A DNA stretch of 64,000 bases from QHVT01 sp036399015. Its GTDB lineage: Bacteria > Acidobacteriota > Thermoanaerobaculia > Gp7-AA8. Below the pieces are notes generated by a model, which worked only from the letters and a program-made list of their open reading frames with translations, was not told the DNA's origin and did not search any database. Shown piece after piece: positions 52,447 to 61,778 of the stretch. Position numbers and translations under genes: made by a program. The first letter of the stretch is position 1; every line of letters begins with the position of its first letter. The DNA lies in assembly GCA_036399015.1 (NCBI GenBank), contig DASWNW010000062.1, positions 1-64,000 of the forward strand. Direction: 5' to 3'.

Positions 52447-52452
52447 GAGGAC

Positions 52453-53187
52453 TTACTGGAGCATGCTCCAGTTATTGAGGTAGTACGTGATGTCGTGGTC
52501 GCGGGTTCCGATCGTTACCCGCCCATCGCGCACTTTGATGTTCACGCGATAGCGTGTGCCGTCATTCACCGTTCGCACCGCGCGCTCGTGAATCTTCTTC
52601 ACGAGCTCGAAGAATGGCACGACCAAGAAGTCACGACGTTCATCGTCGCGCAGGACGAAGACGTAGAAGGTCGAGCTGGAGTTATGCCGCTCGAAGGACG
52701 AGACGCGGATATCGAAGACGTACGTCGCGAACTTGTTCAGGTTCGATGTTTTGACCTGCACATTGAAGAGCCGATCGCCCTTCGTCGCGACGATATCCAT
52801 GCCGGTATCCACGGACATGATCGAGGCGTTGAAGCCGCGGAAGAGGAGTTCGGCCGTGACGGCGTGCTCGCCGCCCTTTCCGGTGTAGGCGCTCTCGATC
52901 GCGTCTTCGTCGGGCAGCGAAGCTCGGGGTTGTGGTTCCTTACGCGCGGGCGCCACCGCCGCGCCGGCCGCGAGTGCGTAGATGCCGGGCTTCACGCGCC
53001 GAAATGTGCTCGCAAGGCCCTCGCGCTTGATGGACATCGCGAGCTGGGCGTTCATAGACGCCTCGGGGGTCTTTCCGGACGTTGTGACGAGTCCCCCGTC
53101 CAATGCGCGCCGCGTGATCTCCTCGTAGTGGAGTCCCGCTGGCTCGGTTGAGAGGATCGTCTGTGCTGCGGCGAGGTACTTGTTCAT
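52453..53187 (-). CDS. HARE-HTH restriction-endonuclease-like protein
   Basis: The 244-residue protein has an N-terminal HARE-HTH domain (about residues 1-75: YLAAAQTILSTEPAGLHYEEITRRAL then MSIKREGLASTFRRVKPGIYAL). Then comes a linker and a C-terminal nuclease-like domain: GGEHAVTAELLFRGFNASI, then GMDIVATKGDRLFNVQVKTS, giving the D and QxK of a PD-(D/E)xK-like core. Such a fusion is typical of type II restriction or repair nucleases. It diverges from the gene at 53342. Confidence 0.65.
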   Translation of the reverse strand: MNKYLAAAQTILSTEPAGLHYEEITRRALDGGLVTTSGKTPEASMNAQLAMSIKREGLASTFRRVKPGIYALAAGAAVAPARKEPQPRASLPDEDAIESAYTGKGGEHAVTAELLFRGFNASIMSVDTGMDIVATKGDRLFNVQVKTSNLNKFATYVFDIRVSSFERHNSSSTFYVFVLRDDERRDFLVVPFFELVKKIHERAVRTVNDGTRYRVNIKVRDGRVTIGTRDHDITYYLNNWSMLQ

Positions 53188-53341
53188 CCGATCCGCAGTA
53201 TGCCGACCGTGCCGCAGCTCTACCAGTAGCTGTCCTGGGCGAGGATCGGCGATCCGGCGGCGATGTTCCCAGCGACCGGAACGCGTACGGCGAGAACACC
53301 CGCCCGACAAGACGGAATTCCGCTACAATCTCGCCGGTCCG

Positions 53342-54361
53342 ATGCTACCGCCGAGAGCAGCTCATCTCATGCTCCGCCACTTCGACGCGATCGACGAAGC
53401 GGTATCGAGGCGCCTCACGCGAAAACGGCCTTGGAGCGAACCGGCTCTCACATCACTCCTTTGCGACCTCCTCGATGAGGACGTGCAAAACGAGGAGGCG
53501 CTCGCCTATTCCTTGGAAGAGCTCAATAAAGATCTCGCGGCGATGGACGGGCTCTTCAGCATGTCGTTCAAGATCGATACGCATGAGTACGATGGGGCCG
53601 TGGAGCGATGGATCACGCAGGCCGATCTAGGCCTCATTATCAAGTGCGAGAACTATCTCATGTCGTCGGATTCGTGGGAGGCATGCTGGTTGTTGCAAGC
53701 CAAGCGCGCATATCCAGACAGTCGAAATCCGCCGGTCTTTTCCGACAGGAGCCGTTTCGCTGCCTACGATCCGGCCCAGCACGTCAGGATCGAGCAACTC
53801 CAACAGACCGTTGGACATGATTTCGTTAGGTATCTCCTCTATGCGCCCCGGCCGTCCGCACTCGATCCGACTTACCGCGCGAAACTTGCCTATCTCCGGG
53901 GCCGCCGGCTTGCAGAGGACATCTTCGACTACACACTGGGCCTCGAGCTGCGGGAAGAATTGGGATCACCCAACAGTACGCTCGCAGGCGGGCTGTGGGT
54001 GGCGCCGATATCCAGCTTTCCGTCAAACGTCGCGGCCCTGCACCGTGAAGTGCTTCAACCCTACTCACCATTTGCATGGTTTCTTGTCGGCCACTTTTAC
54101 TCTCGCCACGGAGTTCGCGATCAGCTAATGCAAGGGCCAGCAGGGCACCCCAGTTCGCGGCCACCACGCCGTCGACCGTCGGACACCGATTGGGCGTGCG
54201 ACATTGTTCGCGGGGAGCGCGACGCAATAACGCGACTTATCAAGACGATGCAAACCGACAATGCAGGCCCATTCCCAATGCTGCCGACGCACACGATGAC
54301 TGTACGCATCGCTGTTGGCGAATCATTGCATCCTGACCGCCGCTTTATCGCAGATGAATAA
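53342..54361 (+). CDS. Hypothetical protein, possible nuclease-like
   Basis: The 339-residue protein has a helical N-terminus (LMLRHFDAIDEAVSRRLTRK) and a core segment (ADLGLIIKCENYLMSSDSWEACWLLQAKRAYP) that could be a D...QxK nuclease-like strand pair. The remainder is mixed alpha-beta. The nuclease reading is uncertain. It is divergent from the HARE-HTH nuclease with 154 bp between starts, and could be its partner. Confidence 0.45.
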   Translation: MLPPRAAHLMLRHFDAIDEAVSRRLTRKRPWSEPALTSLLCDLLDEDVQNEEALAYSLEELNKDLAAMDGLFSMSFKIDTHEYDGAVERWITQADLGLIIKCENYLMSSDSWEACWLLQAKRAYPDSRNPPVFSDRSRFAAYDPAQHVRIEQLQQTVGHDFVRYLLYAPRPSALDPTYRAKLAYLRGRRLAEDIFDYTLGLELREELGSPNSTLAGGLWVAPISSFPSNVAALHREVLQPYSPFAWFLVGHFYSRHGVRDQLMQGPAGHPSSRPPRRRPSDTDWACDIVRGERDAITRLIKTMQTDNAGPFPMLPTHTMTVRIAVGESLHPDRRFIADE

Positions 54362-54421
54362 GTGGGAGAGGCGCCCGGCAAGCGCGGCGATCCCAGCGCA
54401 GGTTGGTGTTCGGCAATCCTA

Positions 54422-55143
54422 ATGGCACAAACAGACCGCGACTCCGAAGAGACCACGGACTGCGTCGTCTGTAGGTCGGAGATTCGCGCTGGCGCAACGA
54501 AGTGCGTTCACTGCGACAGCTTTCAGGGGTGGCGACGGCATGTCGTCGTCGGCGACTCGTTTTTGGCTCTCTTGGTTGCTCTTGTCTCCGTGCTGTCAAT
54601 GGCCGCGCCGATGCTTCGCGACACGTTCAAGACGCGCAATTCAAAAGTCACGGTTACGTTCGCCGATATACAGGATGACTCTCTGTTTCTCATCGCATCC
54701 AACGCGGGTCGTCTCCCGGCTTTGCATCCTCTGCGCAAATCTCGATCACCGGAGTTGATGCGTCTTTCCCGATGTCGCGGACGACAGCCGCGCCTCCTTT
54801 TTCCATTCTGCACAAGCCGATAATGACTCCGGCTACTATGGTTGGCTTCATAGGGAGCGTACCCTTGGCGATTGAAGGGTCTGGGAGCGACGCAACGTTC
54901 ATTCGACCGGGCGAGAGCAAACGCCTTCGGTCGCGCTTGCTAGGCGACCGCAAGATCAAGCTCCCGGCCGGAAGCACCGCTACCGCTCTACCACCCACCA
55001 TGAGGTGCTGGCTCGAAGCTGATGTAGTTCAGTTTGACGGGAAGCGAGAGGCGCAGGGCTTCGTGCCAGCAGCCAACTCGCCGGCGGAGTTGCAGCTCTG
55101 TTGGCTTGTGTGGCGGTACAGTCTAGAGATTTCGAGTGAATAG
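54422..55143 (+). pseudogene. Frameshifted zinc-ribbon and membrane-anchor protein
   Basis: The first part (54422 on) encodes a zinc ribbon (CVVCRSEIRAGATKCVHCDSF), a membrane helix (FLALLVALVSVLSMAAP) and the start of an outside domain (VTVTFADIQDDSLFLIASNAGRLP). Near 54715 the reading must move to another frame, which then reads GFASSAQISITGVDASF and continues to the stop at 55143 in good protein sequence. The two halves join into one plausible protein of about 240 residues. The shift is either a real mutation or an assembly error. Confidence 0.65.
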
Positions 55144-55185
55144 GTTGTGACGCGCCGGAGGCTGTGTCGCTCGGCAGGAGGTCGA

Positions 55186-55809
55186 ATGACAGATACAGAT
55201 GATCCCAAGAGCCGGAGAGAGATCACGGTATATCTTCGGGAGTCACACGCGGAGCGCTCAAGTCGCTGGGCAATCGTCGAACGCATCGCCATGGTGCTTT
55301 CGTCAGTGGCGGTTCCAGTTGTGCTCGCGATCGTTGGCTTTGCAGTCAGCGCGCGTCTTCAGGATCAGACTGCGCAGCGCGATTATGTGACCCTCGCCGT
55401 TTCAATTCTTCAGGAGCCAGACCCGAAAAAGGCGCCACCTGAAATGAAGCAATGGGCCGCAAGCCTGTTGGACCAAAACGCGCCGACAAAGTTGCCCCCG
55501 CAACTCCTCGCGAAGCTTCAATCGGGCAGCGCGGTTCTCCCAAGTGACGGTCCACTGGTCAGCGCGGGTATCACGGCGTCGCCGGGTGAAATACGCCGTG
55601 GCGGATCCGCGCGCTTGAACTGGTCATCGACCAACGCCACAACGGTATTAATCACTCCAACGGTCGGCCTAGTAGCTCCGTCAGGAGTCATTGATGTTTC
55701 GCCGACTGAAACAACGACGTACACGATAACTGTGTCGAATCACGGTAGTTGGGGAGCGACATCGGCGACCGTCTCCGTCATAGACGCGCCCGCCAATCCT
55801 TCCAACTGA
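55186..55809 (+). CDS. Membrane-anchored Ig-like domain protein
   Basis: The 207-residue protein has a single membrane helix (about residues 35-58: MVLSSVAVPVVLAIVGFAV). Then comes a helical linker, and a C-terminal Ig-like domain (AGITASPGEIRRGGSARLNW, then PTETTTYTITVSNHGSWG) of the same type as the repeats in the protein at 28062. AGGAGG four bases before the ATG supports this start. It follows the frameshifted gene. Confidence 0.55.
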   Translation: MTDTDDPKSRREITVYLRESHAERSSRWAIVERIAMVLSSVAVPVVLAIVGFAVSARLQDQTAQRDYVTLAVSILQEPDPKKAPPEMKQWAASLLDQNAPTKLPPQLLAKLQSGSAVLPSDGPLVSAGITASPGEIRRGGSARLNWSSTNATTVLITPTVGLVAPSGVIDVSPTETTTYTITVSNHGSWGATSATVSVIDAPANPSN

Positions 55810-55984
55810 CAGGATACGAGAACGTGTTGATACGCGACGCGGCCTCCGGTATACCAGTGTCGTTCCTTAAGTTGCACTCCAAGGTTCTGCTCAGTTCACG
55901 CACGAATGAGCTCTCTACAACGTCAGTGCGAGCGATAGCGGCCTACACAAGCGATCCGGTGATCTAGACAAGTTGCCGGTTCAT

Positions 55985-56024
55985 GGTAAGGATGAGGTCC
56001 TCGGTTCGAATCCGAGTGTGGGCT
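55985..56024 (+). other. 3' fragment of tRNA-Thr (GGT): attachment-site remnant
   Basis: The 40 bases run from an anticodon loop (GGTAA) through GGATG, a variable loop AGGTC, a T arm CTCGG-TTCGAAT-CCGAG and an acceptor-like TGTGGGC then T. This is the 3' half of a tRNA-Thr(GGT). The matching 5' half and D arm are absent upstream, so it is not a functional gene. Its position 155 bp before a tyrosine integrase gene marks one end of an integrated element (element C). The other end lies outside the window. Confidence 0.75.
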
Positions 56025-56179
56025 ATCGATGGCTCGTACAAGCGGTGAAGCTCGCATTTCCTCGGCTTCGGCTGATGCAGTGTGAGCACATCCGTGATGC
56101 GTGAATTGAGCACTTACGTTACGCGAACGTGAGAGTGCCTCGGGGGCTTGGGGACACCATTTCCTACCCCATCATTCCC

Positions 56180-57274
56180 ATGTTTCCCTCTCCAATCTTG
56201 GGACCTCATCCGGAAGGTCCGTTCACGGAAAAGAAGCGCGAGCTCGTCGCTCGTAAACGGCGTCCCGATGCGCCGCAGGTGAATGACTCCATCCTCAATC
56301 AGGTTCGGGTCATAGACCTCGATGCGGCGTTCGCCGACTATCTCGACAAGGCGCGATTCACGGATCGGCTCAGCCCGTGGACGGTCCAGAACCTCGCCGC
56401 GGCCTACCGCAATTACCGCAAGTTCCTTCTCGACGGCCGCACGGAAGAAACCCCGCTCGGGCGCGCGCTGCTCGACGTCGATGCATGGCTGAAATGGACC
56501 GCTACGCGCGAGCGCCGTTTGAGCCCGGACACCGTGCACACCTGGTGGCGCGGCGTGCGGCGGTTTTTCGCCTACCTCGAAGCGGAGTACGCGTTGCCCT
56601 CCCCGTTCCACGGCCGGAAGGCGCCGCCGCTCGGCGAGCGAATTCCGAAGGCGAAGACGCCCGTGGAGTGCTCCCGGATTCTTGAGGCGGCGTACCAGTA
56701 CGACTGGCCCTGCGAATTCGATCGCGCGCGCGCCGTCGCGATGCTCGCCGTCGTGCTGTACGCCGGGCTACGGCGGTCGGAAGTACTCCGCTTGAAGTTC
56801 CTCGACGTGAGTTTCGAAGAGCAGGTGATCTTCGTGCGTGGGGGCAAGGGTCGCGGCGGCGGGAAGGACCGCATGATCATGATGGCGCCCGACCTTCGCC
56901 GCATCCTGGAGGCATATCTGCGCGAGCGGCGGAAGGTGAACCTCAACGCGCCGGAGTTCTTCTGTTCGCTCAAGACGCGAACCGGAGTCTCCTGGATGAC
57001 CTTCCGCCGGATCGTCGCCGCGGTGCGCTACGCGTCGCAGGTGCCATTCACGCTCCACTCGCTGCGCCATAGCTTCGTGACGCAGCTCCTCCGATCCGGT
57101 GTCCCGATTCACACCGTTGCGGCACTCGCCGGGCATACCCACATCACCACGACCGAGAACTACTCCTCAGTGTGGGATGACGACAAGAGGCTCGCTGTCC
57201 GGCATCTCACGTTCGATGACCGGCAGCGAAGTACGAGGCTCAGGTCGGGTTCACGTGATCGCCGGGCCGCATGA
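56180..57274 (+). CDS. Tyrosine integrase 1 of element C
   Basis: The 364-residue protein has a core-binding domain (about residues 45-150) and a catalytic domain (about 175-345). Catalytic residues: Arg in AGLRRSEVL, Lys in GGKGRGG, His-x-x-Arg in HSLRHSFV, His in GHTHIT and Tyr in ENYSSVW. The start is set at the ATG at 56180. It is 155 bp downstream of the tRNA-Thr fragment. Its end overlaps the end of the second integrase gene by 35 bp (convergent). Confidence 0.88.
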   Translation: MFPSPILGPHPEGPFTEKKRELVARKRRPDAPQVNDSILNQVRVIDLDAAFADYLDKARFTDRLSPWTVQNLAAAYRNYRKFLLDGRTEETPLGRALLDVDAWLKWTATRERRLSPDTVHTWWRGVRRFFAYLEAEYALPSPFHGRKAPPLGERIPKAKTPVECSRILEAAYQYDWPCEFDRARAVAMLAVVLYAGLRRSEVLRLKFLDVSFEEQVIFVRGGKGRGGGKDRMIMMAPDLRRILEAYLRERRKVNLNAPEFFCSLKTRTGVSWMTFRRIVAAVRYASQVPFTLHSLRHSFVTQLLRSGVPIHTVAALAGHTHITTTENYSSVWDDDKRLAVRHLTFDDRQRSTRLRSGSRDRRAA

Positions 57275-58349
57275 GATTGAGGTTGAGCCGGAGCTTTGCC
57301 GCGGACGCCGCCACCTGCCGAGCATCAAGGTGGGTGTAGCGGTACGTCATGGCGAGGCTCCGGTGGCCGAGGAGATCCATCATCTCGCGAGGTGAGACGC
57401 CCGATTCGTGGAGGAGGGTTGCGTAGGTGTGGCGAAGCGCATGCGGGGTCACTCGCATACCCAGCTCGCGGCTGAGGAGCTTGAAGAGGCCGCGTACCGT
57501 CCCGAGGGTGAGCGGGGCGTTCCCCTTGATCGCGGTCAGCAACTCCGGGTGCGTTCGCTTCGCGCGCTCGCGCTCCACCAGATACCGGCTTACGATTTCG
57601 CCGAGCTGTGGTGTCATGAAGGCAACTCGCGCCCGGCCGCCCATCGTGCCTTTGCCGCGCTTCACCAAGATTGCGCCAGTGACGAGATCCACGTCTCCAA
57701 ACCCGAGCGCCAGCGCTTCGCCGCGCCTGAGGCCGGCGAGCATGAGGAGACCGATGAGGCAGAGGTTTCGGCTTCGCTCAAGCTCGTTCCGCCACGGGTA
57801 GTTCTGGATACGGTGGAGTGCATCTTCGGCCCGCTCCCGCGTGAGGTAGCGCGGGAGCGGAAGGCGGGCGCGTGGAGGCCGCAGGAGCCGGAGCGGGTTG
57901 AGAGTGCCGAATGTGCGCGAGAGCCGCTCGAAGACAGCGGTGAGCGCGTGCCAATACGAGACCCGCGATGTGCGAAGCACGCCCCTCGCGCGTAACCAGC
58001 CGACCCACGATTGAAGGATGCGGACCTGTTCCTCGGCGTTTCCGGCGAGGAATCGCTCGGCGAGGCGCTCAGTCGATAGGAAGGTATAGAGCGAGGCCGC
58101 CGCCACGTTCCAGCGTGCGACCGTGGCCGGCGACAGTTCCTCTATCTCGAGCGCGGAGGCGCACACGGCCGCAATGCGCTCGCGGAGGTGATCGAGCGAT
58201 GGCGCTTGGAAGGGACGCAGCGGGACGAGTCCGAACGCTGGCCGCGCGTCATCCCGAACGTGGATGCTCAAGAGCGGCGTCGGGAGCTCGTCTCGTTCGG
58301 GATCGAGCTGCCCTCCCGTCTCGTGTCGCGTTGGTTCATCGGCGCGCAT
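57240..58349 (-). CDS. Tyrosine integrase 2 of element C
   Basis: The 369-residue integrase has a core-binding region (about residues 55-155) and a catalytic domain (about 180-360): Arg in AGLRRGEAL, Lys in KRGKGTMGG, His-x-x-Arg in HALRHTYA, His in GHRSLA and Tyr in YRYTHLD. It is read opposite to integrase 1, overlapping its end. Pairs of different tyrosine recombinases are known in mobile elements, where both may be needed. It starts one base before the end of the ATPase gene. Confidence 0.88.
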   Translation of the reverse strand: MRADEPTRHETGGQLDPERDELPTPLLSIHVRDDARPAFGLVPLRPFQAPSLDHLRERIAAVCASALEIEELSPATVARWNVAAASLYTFLSTERLAERFLAGNAEEQVRILQSWVGWLRARGVLRTSRVSYWHALTAVFERLSRTFGTLNPLRLLRPPRARLPLPRYLTRERAEDALHRIQNYPWRNELERSRNLCLIGLLMLAGLRRGEALALGFGDVDLVTGAILVKRGKGTMGGRARVAFMTPQLGEIVSRYLVERERAKRTHPELLTAIKGNAPLTLGTVRGLFKLLSRELGMRVTPHALRHTYATLLHESGVSPREMMDLLGHRSLAMTYRYTHLDARQVAASAAKLRLNLNLMRPGDHVNPT

Positions 58350-59930
58350 CTACGCGCTGGCGTCTGAACCATCCACGATTCCCGCGGCGCGCGCACGCCG
58401 TTCGCTGCGAGCAGCAATCACCGCCGCGAATCGGGCAGCGGTCGGCGACGGAACAGCGTCGGCCGTTTCCGCCGCACTGAACGAGGACCTCGGTAACGGC
58501 ACGGGTGGAAGCACCTGGATGCGCCGCGCCTTGTAGGGCCGGCCTTTCAAGAACCAGTAGCAGGCGCCCGTTGAGAGATTCGCGAGTTCCGCCGTCCGCC
58601 AGGCGATCTCCTCCGTTGCCGTGAGCAACGGATCTTCGAGCTTCTCATTCGGACGAATCTGCTTTCGCCAGACCGTGCCGAGCGGCTCAAAGATGTCGCG
58701 GGACAATGCCCGAGCTTCCGAATGCGGGAGGCGGAAGAAGAACTGCCGGCTGGTGTTTCCGAGCAGATGCGGCCGGAACGCTGGCGGGAACAGCGACAGC
58801 CCTTGCGCAGCGAGCGTGACGAACACGCGATACTTGCGCGCGGCCACGAGGAAGTCTTCAAGGCCGCTCTCCGCCGCCGCGAGCACGTGTGCCTCGTCGA
58901 GAAGGATCGAGTACGGCCGCCGCCTGTGCGGTGGTGTGCGTTCACGCCGGAGCGCGGCCGTCTGGAGCGCATTCACGAGGAGGCGCCCCATGACATCGGC
59001 GGTCGGCCCGAGATAGCCTTTCGCGAGGTTCACGAGCACGGTGTCGCCGCGGTCGATGACGCCAAGGAGATCGACGGTCGATTCCGGCTGTCCGAGGAAC
59101 CGCTGCACCGCTATCGAGCCGAGGAAGGGCTCCAGCTTGTTCAGCACCGCGGAGACGTACATCTCTTCGCGCGCGCCGAAGCGCGAGCTGAAATAGCCGC
59201 GGACCTCTACGCTCGCCGTTGCGAGGACGCGCTGCCGCACGGCAGGGATGAGGAAGAACGCGCGGAGCTCGACGAGCGTGATCGGCGCCGCGCTCTCGAT
59301 GCAAGCCCGCAGGGCATACCGCGTGATTTCCTCGACCTTGACGCCCCAGCTCCATGATGCGACGTCTTCGCCCGCATACAGGCGCTTGAGGACACCGACG
59401 AGGAGATCCACTTGCCGTCCGATATCGACTCCCTCAAGCCTCGTCAGCAGGTTCCAGCCCGGCAGGGTCTCCGGATGCGTGAAGTCGATGAGCACGAGAT
59501 GCTTCGGCCGGGCTGCCACTGCCCATGCCGCCACGCGCGCGTAGAGATCGCCGTGGAGGTCGATGAGCGTGAAGCCGCGCTGCTCGCGGAGGTGATACTG
59601 CGCGAGATGCTCCAGCAGTGACGATTTGCCGCTTCCCGTCGCGCCGAGGACGAGCGTGTGCTGCAAGAGATCGTTCGGGGCGAGGTGCGTCGTAATCGGA
59701 TCGCCGCCCGGAACGTCATACGTGCCGAACGCCATGCCGGTGCGTGTGCGCTGCGCCTGCACGAACGGATCACGCGCCCAAAACTCCTTCCAGCCGTTCC
59801 GAGCACGCGCAGGCGAAGTCTCAAAGCTCAGGCTGAGCGCCGGGCGGAAGAGCGCGCGCGCTTGATGCACAGAGCGAGCGGCGGCCACGCCCGCGATACT
59901 GGCTGCGATCGCGAGGAGAATGTAGATCAT
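58350..59930 (-). CDS. VirD4/TraG-like coupling ATPase of element C
   Basis: The 526-residue protein starts at the ATG at 59930 with a membrane helix (MIYILLAIAASIAGVAAA). Walker A is GATGSGKSS (residues about 96-104). The acidic strand YSILLDEAHVLAA is near residue 345. A Gln-containing strand VTLAAQGLSLFPP follows, as in VirD4-like pumps. It matches the ATPase of element A in class but not in details. It lies in an operon with two regulators (ATGA overlaps), a typical transfer layout. The long frame upstream of this start is an artefact of the antisense side. Confidence 0.82.
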   Translation of the reverse strand: MIYILLAIAASIAGVAAARSVHQARALFRPALSLSFETSPARARNGWKEFWARDPFVQAQRTRTGMAFGTYDVPGGDPITTHLAPNDLLQHTLVLGATGSGKSSLLEHLAQYHLREQRGFTLIDLHGDLYARVAAWAVAARPKHLVLIDFTHPETLPGWNLLTRLEGVDIGRQVDLLVGVLKRLYAGEDVASWSWGVKVEEITRYALRACIESAAPITLVELRAFFLIPAVRQRVLATASVEVRGYFSSRFGAREEMYVSAVLNKLEPFLGSIAVQRFLGQPESTVDLLGVIDRGDTVLVNLAKGYLGPTADVMGRLLVNALQTAALRRERTPPHRRRPYSILLDEAHVLAAAESGLEDFLVAARKYRVFVTLAAQGLSLFPPAFRPHLLGNTSRQFFFRLPHSEARALSRDIFEPLGTVWRKQIRPNEKLEDPLLTATEEIAWRTAELANLSTGACYWFLKGRPYKARRIQVLPPVPLPRSSFSAAETADAVPSPTAARFAAVIAARSERRARAAGIVDGSDASA

Positions 59931-60706
59931 CGCGAAAGGAAGGGAACGTGATCGAGATGGAGGGCATAGAGGCCACCAGCCATCGCGAGGAGACCGAGGA
60001 GTAGCCATGCGACATGCGCGAGCGACCGCCGCAGATTCGGAATGGCAAGGTAGCGCAGCAGGAGTCGCTGGAAGTCGGTCGGAGGTGGCGGATCGCGGAG
60101 CACGAATGTCCCTTCGGACCCAATGACGAGGACGCGGTGCCTGCGGAGCTTGCGAAGGTGCCACACGGCATGCAGTCGGCCGCGCAGCCGGACGGATTCG
60201 GTGAGGTGATCGACGTGCGTCATCGCGCGGTCGATCTCGCACCAGACGAAGTAGAGCATCACCGTGAACGTGACGCGGCCCATGAGCGGCAGGTAGGTCG
60301 GGAACCAATGCGTCGGCAACTCCTGCGGCACGCGGCGCTCGAACCGATCCTGCGCAGCGGGGCTCACGATCTCGACCTTCACCACGTCCACGCCCCAAAA
60401 GTCGTGGACGGTGTAGACGATGATCTCGTGCCGCACGAGCCGGTCGAGCCAACGGATGACTTTGCGGTTACTCGTCCGCATCATCCAGGCGAGATCGTTC
60501 ACGCGCAGCTCAAGGAAGCCGTTCCTTGCGCGAAGCGCCCGGATGAGGAGCAGTAGCAGCGCCTCATTCCTGCCGAGGCGCTGCACGAGCGCGAAGAACG
60601 TTCCAAGGTCGGTTGCGATGACGATAAGCCCCTCAGGTGGTTCACCGCGAGGCGACGGGAACTGAAGCCGCGTGTCGTCTTGGAGGGCGTGGTCGAGACG
60701 GCTCAT
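59927..60706 (-). CDS. Winged-helix protein with membrane tail
   Basis: The 259-residue protein has a winged helix-turn-helix region (about residues 45-105: NEALLLLLIRALRARNGFLELRVNDLAWMMRTSNRKVIRWLDRLV). Hydrophobic stretches follow near residues 145-155 and at the C-terminus (LAHVAWLLLGLLAMAGGLYAL, about 230-250). A membrane-tethered DNA-binding protein is the likely architecture. Its end overlaps the start of the ATPase gene (ATGA), and its start overlaps the end of the next gene upstream. Confidence 0.6.
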   Translation of the reverse strand: MSRLDHALQDDTRLQFPSPRGEPPEGLIVIATDLGTFFALVQRLGRNEALLLLLIRALRARNGFLELRVNDLAWMMRTSNRKVIRWLDRLVRHEIIVYTVHDFWGVDVVKVEIVSPAAQDRFERRVPQELPTHWFPTYLPLMGRVTFTVMLYFVWCEIDRAMTHVDHLTESVRLRGRLHAVWHLRKLRRHRVLVIGSEGTFVLRDPPPPTDFQRLLLRYLAIPNLRRSLAHVAWLLLGLLAMAGGLYALHLDHVPFLSR

Positions 60707-61440
60707 GCGGAGGTGGAGCAGGGGTGGGATGCCTCTGTCTCAGCGATGGGAGCGGGGTCGAGCGCGAAGTTGGCCATCGCGGAACGGAACAGCCGGAGCA
60801 GGCGCGGATCGTCTGTCGCGTCGCGAGGATGGATGCTCGTGACGACGGTCGGCAGATCGGCGCGCCGCTGTTCGAGGAGGGCTGCGATGGCGGGCGTGAT
60901 GCGGTCCACGCGTTCGACGATGAGGAGATCGGCTTCGACGGCGGCGTTCGCGTGAGAGGCTGTCAGGCGGGCGCTCGCCGTGATGAGGGACGCGCTGGCC
61001 CGCGCCCGCTCCGCTTCCCGGAGAAGGAAGCGCACCACGGCCGAAAGCAGCTGCGGCTGTGCTGAGACGACGTACAGTCCCCGCCGCGCGCCATCTCCCT
61101 GTGACATCTGCGCTGCCCACATCGCGAGCCGCCACCGCTTCATGTAGGAGATCGCGTCCGGCAAGTCGGTCGGGACCGCAACGCGCACCTCGGGATCACG
61201 TCCCGACGCCGGGTATTCGGTCGCGAGGAAGTGGCTCACGAGTTCGCGCACCGTCCGGCGCGCGCCGAACTCGACGTAGATCCGCGACAGCGTCTTAAGC
61301 GACAACGGGCTGTGCCCGAGTCGCAGGTTGTAGAACGACTTCACGCTCACCCCGATGCGCTCCGCGAGGACGGCATTGCTCCAGCCGCGCTCGCGCGCAA
61401 TGCGCTCAAGTTCGTTGATGAGAAGGGGTGGTTGCGTCAC
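60703..61440 (-). CDS. XRE-like HTH regulator of element C
   Basis: The 245-residue protein begins with an HTH (ELERIARERGWSNAVLAERIGVSVKSFYNLRLG) of Cro/C1 type. A larger domain follows with a possible Rossmann-like core (LYVVSAQPQLLSAVVRFLL, then EADLLIVERVDRI). The start is set at a GTG at 61440; an upstream extension would read through the operator region. It probably autoregulates through the palindromes at 61511 and 61569, directly upstream. Confidence 0.6.
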   Translation of the reverse strand: MTQPPLLINELERIARERGWSNAVLAERIGVSVKSFYNLRLGHSPLSLKTLSRIYVEFGARRTVRELVSHFLATEYPASGRDPEVRVAVPTDLPDAISYMKRWRLAMWAAQMSQGDGARRGLYVVSAQPQLLSAVVRFLLREAERARASASLITASARLTASHANAAVEADLLIVERVDRITPAIAALLEQRRADLPTVVTSIHPRDATDDPRLLRLFRSAMANFALDPAPIAETEASHPCSTSA

Positions 61441-61778
61441 AGGGAGGTAGGTCGAACACCAAGCATTCTGCGGGGCGGGACAGATCGAGCCGACCCATCT
61501 CCACGCCAACTCTCGAAGTTCGAGACAGCAGAAGCACGGCAGCGACAGGCTCCGGCATTCCGAAGGTGTCTCGAAGTTCGAGAGACCACTACCGCCACGC
61601 CCGGAGACGCTGCATTGACCGATACTGTTTATGTGTTCAGAGGCATTGTACCGATGTGCTGAAACCGGGAACAGACGGAACGACGACGCGCCGTTGCCGC
61701 TGCGGAAGTCACTGCTCGAAGCCAACAAGAACCACGCCGGTCTGTCGTCAGAACTGCCAACACTTCACCTCTTCCCGC
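61441..61778. promoter_or_regulatory. Divergent control region with palindrome pair
   Basis: Between the regulator (minus) and the replication-relaxation gene (plus) lie two perfect copies of TCTCGAAGTTCGAGA, at 61511-61525 and 61569-61583, exactly 58 bp apart. They look like operators for the HTH regulator. The same pair, with the same spacing, is found at 63366-63380 and 63424-63438. No other gene is seen. Confidence 0.7.

Noticed and set aside
60703..61728. Extension of the HTH regulator upstream to 61728
   Set aside because: The extra residues come from the palindromes and intergenic sequence and do not look like protein. A GTG at 61440 sits directly before the HTH.
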